Positions 7,977 to 17,318 of a stretch of DNA of 64,000 bases are shown here, in pieces. The notes below the pieces were generated by a model. The model saw only the letters and a program-made list of their open reading frames with translations. It did no database searches and was not told the origin of the DNA. The stretch lies in contig NZ_JACBZP010000001.1 in assembly GCF_013409065.1 (NCBI RefSeq), positions 3,606,518-3,670,517 of the forward strand, in the 5' to 3' direction. Numbering within the stretch: position 1 is the first letter of the stretch; the number at the start of each line of letters is the position of its first letter. The stretch comes from Spelaeicoccus albus (GTDB taxonomy: Bacteria > Actinomycetota > Actinomycetes > Actinomycetales > Brevibacteriaceae). The position numbers and the translations under genes were made by a program.

Positions 7977-9286
7977 GTCCCCGTCACAATCCATCGATCC
8001 GAGCGCGACCGCAATCCCAACGTCACTGCCCGTGCTCCCATATATCCGAGTCCAAAGGCCACCCACAGCCACACCAGCGCGGCGTCCCCGGTCGGCCCCG
8101 CCCACACGACGATGCCGAGCAACGGCAAGTAGCAGGCCAGATTCACGACGCCGGTCAACGCCAGGTAACGCGCATCGCCGGCGCCGATCAGCACGCCGTC
8201 CAGCACAAACACGTAACCGGCCAGCGGAACCCCGATAGCCAGTACGAACGCCGTGACGAAGATGGCGTGCCGCACATCCGGATCCGAGCTGAACACGAAC
8301 CCGAACACTGGCGCCAGCGCCGCGATGACGACTCCGCCGACGATGCCCGACCCGATACCCCACACGAGCAGACGGGACGTCGCCGCACGCACTCCCGCGA
8401 CGTCGCCCCTGCCGAGCCCGTGACCGATCATGGCCTGGCCGGCGATGGCCAGCGCGTCGAGGGCGAACGAGAGCGTTGAGAAAATTGTGGTGATCACTTG
8501 GTACGCGGCGAGCTGGACGACGCCGAATCCTGCGGCCGCCGACACCGTCAGCAGGATTCCGGCGCGCAGACTGGCCGTGCGCATCAACAGCCATCCGCCC
8601 GCACCGGCGCTGACCCGGATGCCGCGCAGACCCGGCCGCAGCGACGCCCCCGCACGACGGGCCGCGCGCACCGCTATCACGATGTACCACAGGGCCATCC
8701 CCCACTGCGCCGCGACGGTGCCCAGAGCCGAGCCGACGATTCCCAGGCCGACCGGGTAGATGAGGATGGCGTTCAGCACGGCGTTGGCCGCGAAGCCGGA
8801 TCCGGCGACGAGCAGCGGCGTCTTCGTGTCCTGCAGGCCGCGCAGCAGACCGCTGGCCGCGATCACCAACAGCATGGCGGGCATCCCGGCCAGGGAGACG
8901 AAGACATAATGTCCGGCCGCCGTGGCGACCGCGGCGCTGGAGGGGAAGACCGAGACTGCCGTGGGCGTCAGGAACACGCCGAGAACTATCAGGACGCAGC
9001 CGATTCCCACGGCCAGCCACATGCCGTCGATACCCGCGTGGACGGCGCCCTTCCGGTCGCCGGCGCCGAGCAGCCGGGCCACCATCGGCGTCGTCGCGTA
9101 GGCGAGGAAGACGAGGAGCCCGATGACCGTCTGTACGATCGTGCCCGCGATGCCGAGCGCGGCGAGCGGAACCTGCCCGAGATGGCCGACGAGCGCCGTG
9201 TCGGTCATCAGGAAGAGCGGCTCGGCCACGAGAGCGCCGAGCGCCGGCACGGCAAGGCGCAGGATCTCTCGGTCGAGCGAGCGCAA
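7973..9286 (-). CDS. MATE family efflux transporter (DinF-like)
   Basis: This is a multidrug and toxic compound extrusion family protein of 437 residues with about twelve helices in two homologous halves. The N-terminal segment VPALGALVAEPLFLMTDTALVGHLG and its repeat in the second half (AIAGQAMIGHGLGRGD) are typical of the DinF branch. It probably exports a cation or drug in exchange for H+ or Na+. The start is TTG 9286, with AAAGGAC six to seven bases upstream. It is the first gene of a two-gene unit with the MFS gene. Confidence 0.88.
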   Translation of the reverse strand: MRSLDREILRLAVPALGALVAEPLFLMTDTALVGHLGQVPLAALGIAGTIVQTVIGLLVFLAYATTPMVARLLGAGDRKGAVHAGIDGMWLAVGIGCVLIVLGVFLTPTAVSVFPSSAAVATAAGHYVFVSLAGMPAMLLVIAASGLLRGLQDTKTPLLVAGSGFAANAVLNAILIYPVGLGIVGSALGTVAAQWGMALWYIVIAVRAARRAGASLRPGLRGIRVSAGAGGWLLMRTASLRAGILLTVSAAAGFGVVQLAAYQVITTIFSTLSFALDALAIAGQAMIGHGLGRGDVAGVRAATSRLLVWGIGSGIVGGVVIAALAPVFGFVFSSDPDVRHAIFVTAFVLAIGVPLAGYVFVLDGVLIGAGDARYLALTGVVNLACYLPLLGIVVWAGPTGDAALVWLWVAFGLGYMGARAVTLGLRSRSDRWIVTGT

Positions 9287-9338
9287 CGTCAGTCCTTTCC
9301 GGCGTGGTGGCGGCCCCGCCGGCGCGCTCGGCGCGGCG

Positions 9339-10331
9339 TCAGTAGACCCAGACCTTTGTGCCGATCGGCACTTGGTCAGTGTCCCAGATCCAGTTCATCG
9401 CCGCATCGGTCACCCGCACACATCCGTGGGACGACGCGTAGGCCGGCACGTCGTTGTGCTCGCCGTGCAGGGCAATCCCGCCGTTGAAGTACTTCGGCCG
9501 CCACAAATATCCGAGCTTGCTCTGCCGAGGCCCGTCGATTTGGCGGGAGACCGTGAACTGCCCGCGCGGCGTGACGGCCAACCGCCGCTGACCTTCGCTC
9601 GTGTAGTAATTGCCGGATCCCGTGGACGTGTTCAGGATGGTGATGACCCGGCCGTTGTCGACGAGCATGACGAGTTGCCGTTTCAGGTCGACCTCGACGA
9701 CCCGGCCCGACGTGCTTCGTGCGCTGGGAACCCGGCCGGCGTCGATCGCCCGGCGCGTCTTGGCGCCCACGACTCCGTCCCGGGACAGGCCCGCGACCTT
9801 TTGGATGGCGAACACGGCTTGCTGAGTTGTCGGGCCGAATTGCCCGTCGGTGCCCGAGATCCAGTACCCCAACGACGTCAGTCGCTTTTGCATAGCCGTC
9901 ACGTCGGGCCCGCTGTCGCCGTACCGCAATTGCTTGTCGGCGACGTTCTCGTCCTTGGCGTCGTCCTTTGAGTCGGAGCCCGAGTGCGACCGGGATTTCG
10001 AGTTCGAATCGCTCGTGTCTTTCGGCGCGTGCGTGGGCGACGACGACGGCGTCTTCGTGGGGGCCGGGCTGTCGGTAGGCGAGGGTTTCGTGGACGGTTT
10101 CTCGGACGACTTGTCGTCGGATTTCTTGTCCTCGGACTTCCCGGACGGCGTGTCGCCGCCCTTCTTGCTCGGTTCGGCAGTCGATCCTCCGCCGACGGCC
10201 GGGCCTTCCGCGTGTTCGGACGGCGTCTGGGGATTGCCGGCCCGAGTGTCGATGGTGCCGGTGCCGGCGCACCCGGCCATCAAAACGGCGGCAAGCAGTG
10301 CCGGAGCCGAATACACGAGCCGACGCCTCAC
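9339..10331 (-). CDS. L,D-transpeptidase lipoprotein with peptidoglycan-binding domain
   Basis: This is a cell-wall enzyme making 3-3 (L,D) cross-links or attaching proteins to peptidoglycan. The lipobox LMAGC gives a lipidated Cys 21. A Ser/Lys/Asp/Pro-rich linker of about 100 residues follows, long enough to span the wall. Next come a PG_binding_1 domain (LRYGDSGPDVTAMQKRLTSL ... DGQFGPTTQQAV) and a C-terminal YkuD domain with the signature HGEH and SHGCVR, whose catalytic Cys is about 304. The start is GTG 10331 with GAGG six bases before it; a TTG four codons upstream is less likely. It is a monocistronic minus-strand gene, 152 bases from its upstream neighbour. Confidence 0.9.
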   Translation of the reverse strand: MRRRLVYSAPALLAAVLMAGCAGTGTIDTRAGNPQTPSEHAEGPAVGGGSTAEPSKKGGDTPSGKSEDKKSDDKSSEKPSTKPSPTDSPAPTKTPSSSPTHAPKDTSDSNSKSRSHSGSDSKDDAKDENVADKQLRYGDSGPDVTAMQKRLTSLGYWISGTDGQFGPTTQQAVFAIQKVAGLSRDGVVGAKTRRAIDAGRVPSARSTSGRVVEVDLKRQLVMLVDNGRVITILNTSTGSGNYYTSEGQRRLAVTPRGQFTVSRQIDGPRQSKLGYLWRPKYFNGGIALHGEHNDVPAYASSHGCVRVTDAAMNWIWDTDQVPIGTKVWVY

Positions 10332-10483
10332 GCTGAGCCTCAATTCATTACTGGCGAATAAAGAAATTACCGGGGATGTGAGCAGCCTTTATCGCACCAG
10401 CAACGGCGAGCAGTTGCAATCCGACGCGCACCCCGGCAAACAATTGATATGAATCCGAGACAATCGCGGGTGGCGGCGGAAAT

Positions 10484-11719
10484 TCAGGATTTGCCGAAAA
10501 CTACCACGCAGTTCTGTCCACCGAATCCGAAAGCGTTCGTCAGCGCGTGCCGGACCGGCGTCTCGCGCGCCGTATTCGGCACGTAGTCGAGGTCGCATTC
10601 CGGATCCGGATCCCGGTAATTGATGGTGGGCGGGATCACGCCGTCGTGGATGGCCATGACGCATGCCAGCGTGGCCAGCGCTCCCGCCGCGCCGATCAAG
10701 TGGCCGGTCATCGATTTCGGCGCGGACACCGCCACGTCGTCGGCCGCCGGGCCGAGCCCTTGGCGAATGGCCATGGTCTCGGTGCGGTCATTTGCCTTGG
10801 TGGAGGTGCCGTGCGCGCAAATGTAGTCGACGTCGGCGGCGGCCAGCCGTGCGGCGTCCAACGCCTTTGAAATGGCTCTGCCGGCGTATTTTCCGGTCGG
10901 CTCGGGCGCCACGATGTGGAACCCGTCGGAGGTCAGGGCGCCGCCTTGCACTTCCGCGTACACGTCGGCGCCGCGGGCCCGGGCGTGTGAACGACGTTCC
11001 ATGGTGAACAGCACGGCGCCTTCGCCGAAGACGAATCCGTCACGGCCGGCGTCGAACGGCCGGCTGACCTCTTCGGGATTTCCGCGGCCCGGCGACAGCG
11101 CCCGCATCGTGTTCAATCCGGCGAACATGGCCGGCGTGATTGCCGCATCGGTGCCGCCGGCGATGACGACGTCGGCCTCATCGGCCAACAGCAGTTTGCG
11201 TGCTTCGAGGATCGCGTACGCACCGGACGCGCAGGCCAGCGCGCTGGCATTGACGGGGCCGTGCACACCCAGATCGATGGCGACTTCGCATGCCGGCATA
11301 TTGGAAATGGCCGAAGCGACGAACGTCGGGCTGACCCGCCGCGGCCCTTCGGAATGCAGCACCTCGGTGGCATGCTGGATTTCGGCGAATCCCGACACCG
11401 CGCAGTTGACGACGATGCCGGCCTCCATTTCGGACAGGTCCGAGGGAAGGCCGGCGTCCGCGATGGCCTCCCGAGCGGCCACGACGGCCAGCTGGCTGGC
11501 GCGAGAGGAGCGGTGGATCTGCTTGACGGTGAAATGCTCGGCCGGATCGAAGTCCTTCACCTCGGCGGCGATCGACGTGACCATGCCCGTCGGGTCGAAC
11601 TGCGTGATAGGGGCCACGCCGCTCTTCCCGTCGGTCAGCGACGTCCAGGTGTCCTTCCACGAATTGCCGATCGGGGTACGGGCTCCGATACCGGAAATGA
11701 CGATGGGGTCGTCTTCCAC
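10484..11719 (-). CDS. Beta-ketoacyl-ACP synthase II-like (FabF/KAS-II family)
   Basis: This thiolase-fold condensing enzyme has 411 residues, the usual FabF length. The catalytic triad is intact: Cys 163 in ALACASGAYA, His 303 in CAHGTST and His 340 in MTGHLIGAAGA, with the conserved Lys 335. FabF extends acyl chains with malonyl-ACP. Here the gene sits 12 bases after an acyl-CoA synthetase gene rather than among acpP, fabD or fabG, so it may serve a specialised acyl chain instead of bulk fatty acid synthesis. GTG 11719 is preceded by AAGGAGA. Confidence 0.9.
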   Translation of the reverse strand: MEDDPIVISGIGARTPIGNSWKDTWTSLTDGKSGVAPITQFDPTGMVTSIAAEVKDFDPAEHFTVKQIHRSSRASQLAVVAAREAIADAGLPSDLSEMEAGIVVNCAVSGFAEIQHATEVLHSEGPRRVSPTFVASAISNMPACEVAIDLGVHGPVNASALACASGAYAILEARKLLLADEADVVIAGGTDAAITPAMFAGLNTMRALSPGRGNPEEVSRPFDAGRDGFVFGEGAVLFTMERRSHARARGADVYAEVQGGALTSDGFHIVAPEPTGKYAGRAISKALDAARLAAADVDYICAHGTSTKANDRTETMAIRQGLGPAADDVAVSAPKSMTGHLIGAAGALATLACVMAIHDGVIPPTINYRDPDPECDLDYVPNTARETPVRHALTNAFGFGGQNCVVVFGKS

Positions 11720-11731
11720 TTCTCTCCTTAG

Positions 11732-13405
11732 TCAGGCGCCGGACGCCGGCACGTCGAACGCCCCGGCCGAATCGTCGGCCGCGGCCGTCTCGGCGACCTT
11801 GAAATGCATTTTCTTACCGGTGGCAGTCATCGGCAGTTCATCGACGAACTTGTACCCGCGGGGGCGTTTGAAATTGGCCAGCTGATCGTCGTCCTTGCAG
11901 TGCTTGTCGAGCTCGGTGGCAGTGACTGCCGGGTCCTTGCGGATGACGTACGCGACGATCCGCTGCCCCCACCGCGCGTCGGCGACACCGACGACTGCGG
12001 CATCGGCGACACCGGGGTGTTCGGCAAGGCTTGATTCGACCTGGACCGGGTGAACGTTCTCGCCGCCGGAAATGATCATGTCGTCCTTGCGGCCCAAGAT
12101 CGTGACGAACCCGTCCTCGTCCCAGGTGGCGATATCGCCCGGGTAGAGCCAGCCGTGGAAGAACTTCTCTTCTTGGGCCTCGGGCAGGTTCACGTACGCG
12201 AATCCGGACTTGGGGCTGCGCATGATGATCTCGCCGGGCTCGCTGCCGTCGCGGGCAACCACCTCGTCCGGTGTGGCGCGGCGGTCGTCGAACACCTTGA
12301 CGACCGCGACGTCGTCATCGGTGCACGCCCGGCCGGCCGTGCCGGCGCGCTCGGGCAGGTCTTCGGGTCGCAGGAAAGTGTTCCAAAAGGCCTCGGTCGT
12401 GCCGTACCCGTTGAAGATTCGCGGCGTGAGCAGGTTTTGATACCGCAGCGCCGCAGCCTTGTCCAACGGCGCGCCCATGGTGACGACGCCGTGCAGCGTG
12501 GTCAGATCGCGCGGCTGCCGTTCTTGCTCATCGGCGATCATGGCGAGCGTCGTGGGCGCGCCGATCAAGAAAGTGATCTTGTACTTGCTGACCCAGTCGA
12601 GTGTCGTAGCCGGGTCGAAGTTACGCATCGGCACCACCGATCCGCCGGCGTAGAACAGCGGGTTCGGACCGCCCGAGTACAAGCCGCCGCGATGGAACCA
12701 CGGCGTCATGTTGAGCGTGCGGTCGTGCGGCCCGATCGGGAAATGCATGATGACGTCGTGCGCGCTCATCACTTCGACGATCGACGGCAGGGCCACGCCC
12801 TTGGGCATGCCGGTGGTGCCGGACGTGTAGAGCCTCGTCGTCTCCTCGTACGTCGAGAAGTCCGCCGGCAGCCCGGGCAGTTCCGCTCCGTCGCCACCGG
12901 CCAGCACGTCGTCGAACGTCTCGGCGCCGGGCAGCACGCCGCCGCCGGGCGTTCCGACGGCGATCAGTGCCGGCGCCGGGCCGGACGAGGCCGGGCCTGA
13001 CGACGCCAAGGCGGCCTTCGCGGTGTCGGCCATTTCGACGTCGTACGCGTACACGGCCGGTGCGCTGTCGGCGAGGATATGGGCGGTCTCGCCGGGCGCC
13101 AGGCGATAGTTCACCGGCACGCCGATGGCCGCAATGCGCTGAGTGGCCAGATAGAACATGGCGAACTCGGGGCCGTTGAACAGCTGGTAGACGACGCGAT
13201 CGCCGCGCCCCACTCCCCGCGCGGCCAGCGCGGCAGCCAGCTTGTCGACGTCCGCGCCGAGTTCTCGATAGGTCCACGACCGGCCGCCGGCCGGATCGAC
13301 GATGGCCGAATCGTTGCCGTAGCGCGCGACATTGCGGGCGAATCCGGCAGCGTAAGTGAACTCGTGCTCAAAGTAATTACGGAAATTGCTTGAATCGTAA
13401 GTCAC
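11732..13405 (-). CDS. AMP-binding acyl-CoA synthetase / fatty acid CoA ligase
   Basis: This is an ANL-superfamily adenylating enzyme of 557 residues that activates a carboxylic acid to acyl-AMP and then acyl-CoA. The P-loop TRLYTSGTTGMPKGV is near residue 205. NGYGTTEAFW, YPGDIATWDEDGF, the hinge region GRKDDMIISGGENVHPVQVE and the C-terminal lysine region PMTATGKKMHF are all present. The start is GTG 13405 with a strong AGGAGG just upstream; an in-frame TTG five codons earlier is inside that site. It probably forms a two-gene operon with the FabF-like gene. The chain length of its substrate is not predictable here. Confidence 0.9.
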   Translation of the reverse strand: MTYDSSNFRNYFEHEFTYAAGFARNVARYGNDSAIVDPAGGRSWTYRELGADVDKLAAALAARGVGRGDRVVYQLFNGPEFAMFYLATQRIAAIGVPVNYRLAPGETAHILADSAPAVYAYDVEMADTAKAALASSGPASSGPAPALIAVGTPGGGVLPGAETFDDVLAGGDGAELPGLPADFSTYEETTRLYTSGTTGMPKGVALPSIVEVMSAHDVIMHFPIGPHDRTLNMTPWFHRGGLYSGGPNPLFYAGGSVVPMRNFDPATTLDWVSKYKITFLIGAPTTLAMIADEQERQPRDLTTLHGVVTMGAPLDKAAALRYQNLLTPRIFNGYGTTEAFWNTFLRPEDLPERAGTAGRACTDDDVAVVKVFDDRRATPDEVVARDGSEPGEIIMRSPKSGFAYVNLPEAQEEKFFHGWLYPGDIATWDEDGFVTILGRKDDMIISGGENVHPVQVESSLAEHPGVADAAVVGVADARWGQRIVAYVIRKDPAVTATELDKHCKDDDQLANFKRPRGYKFVDELPMTATGKKMHFKVAETAAADDSAGAFDVPASGA

Positions 13406-13425
13406 GGGTAGCCTCCTCAAACGCC

Positions 13426-13431
13426 AGCATA
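13426..13431 (-). promoter_or_regulatory. Candidate -10 element of the acyl-CoA synthetase/KAS pair
   Basis: Read leftward this is TATGCT, about 20 bases before the start codon and upstream of the AGGAGG site. No clear -35 is seen at the right spacing. This is a weak call from one hexamer. Confidence 0.25.
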
Positions 13432-13470
13432 CGATGCACCGGCGGCGAGCGGTGCGAAATGAGCAACGGG

Positions 13471-13502
13471 ATTTCGGCAGCGTGAATTCCGGCAGCCGAA
13501 AT
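13471..13502 (-). terminator. Hairpin downstream of hutI
   Basis: ATTTCGGC at 13471-13478 pairs perfectly with GCCGAAAT at 13495-13502 across 16 bases, starting about 15 bases after the hutI stop codon. A hairpin here could end the hut transcript. The stem is short, the loop is large and there is no T run on the exit side, so it may not be a factor-independent terminator. Confidence 0.3.
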
Positions 13503-13516
13503 TTTACTTCGTTAGC

Positions 13517-14737
13517 CTATCTAACGCTTCCGGCCACGCGGACACCGGCCCGCCACACGTCCGCCGTCAGCGGGACGCCGGGCCGGTACGCCAAGTGGAC
13601 GGCGGACGGCGCGTCCAGGAGCTGCAGGTCGGCGCGACATCCGACGGCCACCGAGCCGAGCGGCCGTGGCGTCCCGGACGACGTGTCGCGGCGCAGCGCC
13701 ACGGCTCCCCCGCGGGTCGCTGCCCGCAGCGCCTCGCGCAATGTCAGCTTCATTTGCAGCACGGCCGTCGCCACGACGAAGGGCATCGACGTGGTGAACG
13801 AGGATCCGGGATTGCAATTGGCGGCAAGTGCGACTTCGACGCCGGCGTCCACGAGTTCGCGGGCCGGCCCGAACGGCTGCCGGGTGGACAGGTCGCACGC
13901 CGGAAGCAGCGTGGCGACGGTGCCGTGGGGGCCCGCCGAGCGGCCGCCGCGTGCGTCGTCCCACGTGCCGGCCAGCGCGTCGATATCGGCGTCCGAGAGA
14001 TAATTGCAGTGGTCGACGCTTGCCGCGCCGAGCTCTGCGGCAAGCGCGATACCGTCGCCGGGGCCGAGCTGATTGCCGTGCACGCGCAGGCCCAGGCCCT
14101 TGGCCCGGCCGGCTTCGAGCACGCGCCGGGACTGCTCGGTCGTGAACGCGCCGCGTTCGCAGAACACGTCGATCCACCCGGCGTGCGGGGCCACGGCGTC
14201 CAGCATCGGGCCGGCCACCAGATTCGTGTACTCGTCCGCATTCGAGCCGGCCGGCACCAGATGCGCGCCCAGGAACGTGACCTCGTCGCCGAATTCGCCG
14301 GCAATCGTCGCTAGCCGCACCTCGGTGTCGACGTCCAGTCCGTACCCGGTCTTGATCTCCATGGCCGTGGTGCCCTGCCGGCGCGCTTCGTCGATCAGCC
14401 GGGCCGCCCCGGCGCGCAACTGGTCGTCCGTGGCCTTCCGCGTCGCGTCGACGGTGACCCCGATGCCGCCGGCCGCGTAGTCGGCGCCGGCCATGCGGGC
14501 TTCGAATTCGGCGCTGCGGTCGCCCGCGAAGATCAAGTGCGAGTGCGAGTCCACCCAGCCCGGCAGCGCGGCCCGGCCGGCGGCGTCGTGCCGCTCGTCG
14601 GCGGCGGGCGCGTCGGCGGCCCGGCCGACCCAGGCGAACGTGCCGCCGTCGAGCACCACTGCCGCGTCGGTCAGTTGCCGGTCGTCGTCGTCCATCGTCG
14701 TCAGCTCGCCGATGTGCGTGATCAGAGTGGAGGTCAC
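13517..14737 (-). CDS. hutI: Imidazolonepropionase
   Basis: This is a metal-dependent amidohydrolase for step three of histidine degradation, hydrolysing 4-imidazolone-5-propanoate to N-formimidoyl-L-glutamate in the cytoplasm. The metal-binding motif [13 protein letters not shown] is near residue 60. [24 protein letters not shown] and the late LAANCNPGS segment match HutI. Its 406 residues fit the family. GTG 14737 is preceded by AAAGGCGA. It is the last gene of the minus-strand run hutU-allC-like-hutF-hutI, 29 bases after hutF, so all four are probably co-transcribed from the promoter facing the IclR regulator. Confidence 0.94.
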   Translation of the reverse strand: MTSTLITHIGELTTMDDDDRQLTDAAVVLDGGTFAWVGRAADAPAADERHDAAGRAALPGWVDSHSHLIFAGDRSAEFEARMAGADYAAGGIGVTVDATRKATDDQLRAGAARLIDEARRQGTTAMEIKTGYGLDVDTEVRLATIAGEFGDEVTFLGAHLVPAGSNADEYTNLVAGPMLDAVAPHAGWIDVFCERGAFTTEQSRRVLEAGRAKGLGLRVHGNQLGPGDGIALAAELGAASVDHCNYLSDADIDALAGTWDDARGGRSAGPHGTVATLLPACDLSTRQPFGPARELVDAGVEVALAANCNPGSSFTTSMPFVVATAVLQMKLTLREALRAATRGGAVALRRDTSSGTPRPLGSVAVGCRADLQLLDAPSAVHLAYRPGVPLTADVWRAGVRVAGSVR

Positions 14738-14766
14738 TGTCGCCTTTCGTTGCTTGTGTGCACTGT

Positions 14767-16101
14767 CTATGCGTTGTACGCGTTCGGGCGGATACTGTCC
14801 AGCGCCGCTCGGATCGCCGCGGCCGGGTCCGTGCGGACGGTGCGCCCGCCGACCATCACGGCGTGCACGTCGTCCGCCGTCGCGCTCAACGCGAGCTGCT
14901 CGGGGTCGCTGCCCAAGGTGCGCACGCTTGCCGCGTCCACGCTGACCAGATCGGCGAGCTTTCCGGGCTCGAGGCTGCCGCCGTCCCAGCCCAGGGACGC
15001 GTGCCCGGACGACGTGAGCGCTGCGGTCAGCTCGGACACCGAGAACCGTCCGCGCTCACCGGACGCCAGCCGCTCGCCGGCTTCGAGTCCGCGGGCCTCC
15101 AGCAGCGGGTCGATCACGGCGTTTTGATCCGAACCCAGGGCGATCCGGGCGCCGGCATCCGCGAGCGCGCGCGCCGGCCCGACGCCGTCGGCCAAGTCCG
15201 CTTCGGTCGACGGGCACATGGCCACGACAACGCCGGCGGCGCCGAGCGTCACGACGTCCGCGTCGGTCAAATGCGTGGCGTGCACGACGGTCAGCGGCCT
15301 GTCCGCGGCCCGCTGCAACAGCCCGGAACCCTCGAGGACGCCGGTGGGCGTCGTGCCGTATGCGCGCCGGCAGCCGTCGTTCTCGGCCGGTTGTTCGGAC
15401 AAGTGAATATGCAACGGCACATCGGCCGGCAGATGCGCCGCGACGAACTCGAGGTCGGGCCGCGGTACGGCGCGCACCGAGTGCACGGCCGCGCCCAGAC
15501 GGATGTTCGGCTCGTCGCCGGCGTCGCGCAGGGCCTCGCGCAACGACTCCCACCGCGCAAGCCACCCGGCGCCGTCGCCGTCCCCGAACCGGGTCTGCTC
15601 GGCCGAGAGCGGCGCGTCGATGCCGCCGCTGAGATAACACGTGTCCAGCAGCGTCAGCCGGATGCCCGTTTCGCGGGCGGCCGCCGCAATTGCCATTTCC
15701 ATGTCGTGGTGCGGGTACGGCCGGCCGCCGGGACGGTGATGCACATAGTGGAATTCGCCGACGGACGTGTACCCGGCGGCAAGCATCTCGGAAAAGACGG
15801 CGCGGGCCAGCAGGTAATAGTTGTCCGGGTCGAGCTGGCCGGCCAGGGCGTACATCTGCTCGCGCCACGTCCAGAAGTCGCCGCGCCCGCCGTGCGTGCG
15901 TCCGCGGAGGAACCGGTGGAACAAGTGCGAATGGGCGTTCGCGATCCCGGCGAACGTGACGCCGTGGCGCCGTTCGTCGTCCGGGCGCGGCTCCGTACCG
16001 GGGCGTACCGAGGCGATACGTCCGGCGTCCACGCCGATGCGCACGCCGTCAGCGATGCCGGCGGGGAGCCAGGCGTGCTCGCACCAAACCGTTGCCGTCA
16101 T
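14767..16101 (-). CDS. hutF: Formimidoylglutamate deiminase
   Basis: This enzyme deiminates N-formimidoyl-L-glutamate to N-formyl-L-glutamate plus ammonia, the step that defines the five-enzyme histidine route. [20 protein letters not shown] and [14 protein letters not shown] are diagnostic of HutF within the amidohydrolase superfamily. [12 protein letters not shown] and [10 protein letters not shown] carry further metal and substrate ligands. Its 444 residues are normal. ATG 16101 overlaps the stop of the upstream M20 gene (ATGA) and follows a GGGGGATCGGGG purine tract; the frame extends further upstream but only antisense to that gene. HutF makes a deformylase necessary, yet no hutG is found here. 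Confidence 0.94.
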   Translation of the reverse strand: MTATVWCEHAWLPAGIADGVRIGVDAGRIASVRPGTEPRPDDERRHGVTFAGIANAHSHLFHRFLRGRTHGGRGDFWTWREQMYALAGQLDPDNYYLLARAVFSEMLAAGYTSVGEFHYVHHRPGGRPYPHHDMEMAIAAAARETGIRLTLLDTCYLSGGIDAPLSAEQTRFGDGDGAGWLARWESLREALRDAGDEPNIRLGAAVHSVRAVPRPDLEFVAAHLPADVPLHIHLSEQPAENDGCRRAYGTTPTGVLEGSGLLQRAADRPLTVVHATHLTDADVVTLGAAGVVVAMCPSTEADLADGVGPARALADAGARIALGSDQNAVIDPLLEARGLEAGERLASGERGRFSVSELTAALTSSGHASLGWDGGSLEPGKLADLVSVDAASVRTLGSDPEQLALSATADDVHAVMVGGRTVRTDPAAAIRAALDSIRPNAYNA

Positions 16102-17318
16102 CCCCGATCCCCCAGCATGTCCGTCAATACCGTGACGAGCGCGGCAGTGCCTTCGTCGATGTCGGCGGGCTCGGCGTGTTCGCCGGGCGCATGCGACACT
16201 CCCGTCGGATTGCGCACGTACAGCATGGCCGTGGGCACCTTGGCGGCAAGGATCCCGGCGTCGTGACCGGCGCCGGTGGCAAGTTTCGGCGCGCCCGACA
16301 GCGTTGCAGCGAGCCGGTCGGCCAGCCGCGGGTCGAAGAACACCTCGCCGCCGTAGGATTCTTCCCGGACGTCGAGCGTGCACCCTTCGCCGGCGGCGGC
16401 GCTCCGGGCCGCGGCGATGATGTCATCGACGGCCGCCTTGGCGACGGCGTCGGCGCCGGCGCGCACGTCCAGCCACGCATCGACGGCCGAGGCGATCACG
16501 TTGGTACCGCCCGGCGTGGGCACGAGACGTCCGATAGTGGCGCGGACGTCGTCCCCGGCCGCAGCGATGCGCCGCGCCGAGGTGATTGCCGAAGCGGCCG
16601 CCACCATCGGGTCGTGGCGGTCGCCGATGGCGGTGGTGCCGGCGTGGTTGCCCATGCCGGTAAAGCTCAGACGCCAGCGTCCGTGCGCCAGGATGCTCGA
16701 CCCGACGGCGACCGGGCGGCCCAGGTCGATCAGGCCGCGTCCTTGTTCGATGTGCATTTCGATGAACACGCCGATGCGGGCCAGCGCCTCGTCGTCGCGA
16801 CCGAACCGTTCCGGCGCGAAGCCGGCGCCACGGGCCGCCTCGGCAAAGCTCACGCCGTCCGGATCCGTCAACGCGAGCGCCCGCTCGGGAGCTATCGCGC
16901 CGGACAGCAGCCGGGACCCCAGGCACGCCACGCCAAAGCGCGAACCCTCTTCTTCGGCGAACGCGACGACTGCGAACGGGCGGGACGGCGTCACCCCGCG
17001 CTTTTGCAGCTGCTCGACCGCGGCGAGCGCGCCGGCCACGCCGAGCGGGCCGTCGAATGCGCCGCCGCCCGGAACCGAATCGAGATGCGAACCGGTCACG
17101 ACGGCGTCCGGGCCGGGCGCGCCCCACCAGGCCCAGATGTTCGAGTTGCGGTCGGTCTCGACGTCCAGTCCGAGCCGGCCGGCCTCGGCGACGAACCATT
17201 CGCGCAGGGTCCGTTCGCTGGAGTTGAAGATGTGCCGGGCGTACCCGCCGCGCGGGTCGGCGCCGACGTCCGCAATTGCGCCGAGCAGCGAGTTCGTGCC
17301 GAGATCGGGCGAGCTCAT
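16098..17318 (-). CDS. M20-family amidohydrolase (AllC / N-carbamoyl amino acid hydrolase-like), likely acting in the hut pathway
   Basis: This is a dinuclear-metal hydrolase of the Zn-dependent hydantoinase/carbamoylase family, 406 residues. Metal and substrate motifs are GSHLDSVPGGGAFDGPLGV (about residues 70-90), FAEEEGSRFG, EMHIEQGRGLID, the dimerisation-domain motif GNHAGTTAIGDRHDP and the late GAGHDAGILA. Relatives hydrolyse allantoate or N-carbamoyl-L-amino acids. Here it is locked between hutU (TGATG overlap) and hutF (ATGA overlap), and no allantoin genes are nearby. The position suggests it cleaves N-formyl-L-glutamate, replacing HutG; that role is inference from context. Confidence 0.85.
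   Translation of the reverse strand: MSSPDLGTNSLLGAIADVGADPRGGYARHIFNSSERTLREWFVAEAGRLGLDVETDRNSNIWAWWGAPGPDAVVTGSHLDSVPGGGAFDGPLGVAGALAAVEQLQKRGVTPSRPFAVVAFAEEEGSRFGVACLGSRLLSGAIAPERALALTDPDGVSFAEAARGAGFAPERFGRDDEALARIGVFIEMHIEQGRGLIDLGRPVAVGSSILAHGRWRLSFTGMGNHAGTTAIGDRHDPMVAAASAITSARRIAAAGDDVRATIGRLVPTPGGTNVIASAVDAWLDVRAGADAVAKAAVDDIIAAARSAAAGEGCTLDVREESYGGEVFFDPRLADRLAATLSGAPKLATGAGHDAGILAAKVPTAMLYVRNPTGVSHAPGEHAEPADIDEGTAALVTVLTDMLGDRG

Noticed and set aside
7977-9020. Extension of the MFS reading frame far upstream in the same frame
   Set aside because: The extra 350 codons lie within the MATE gene in another frame and carry no transporter features; the GTGA overlap gives a natural start.
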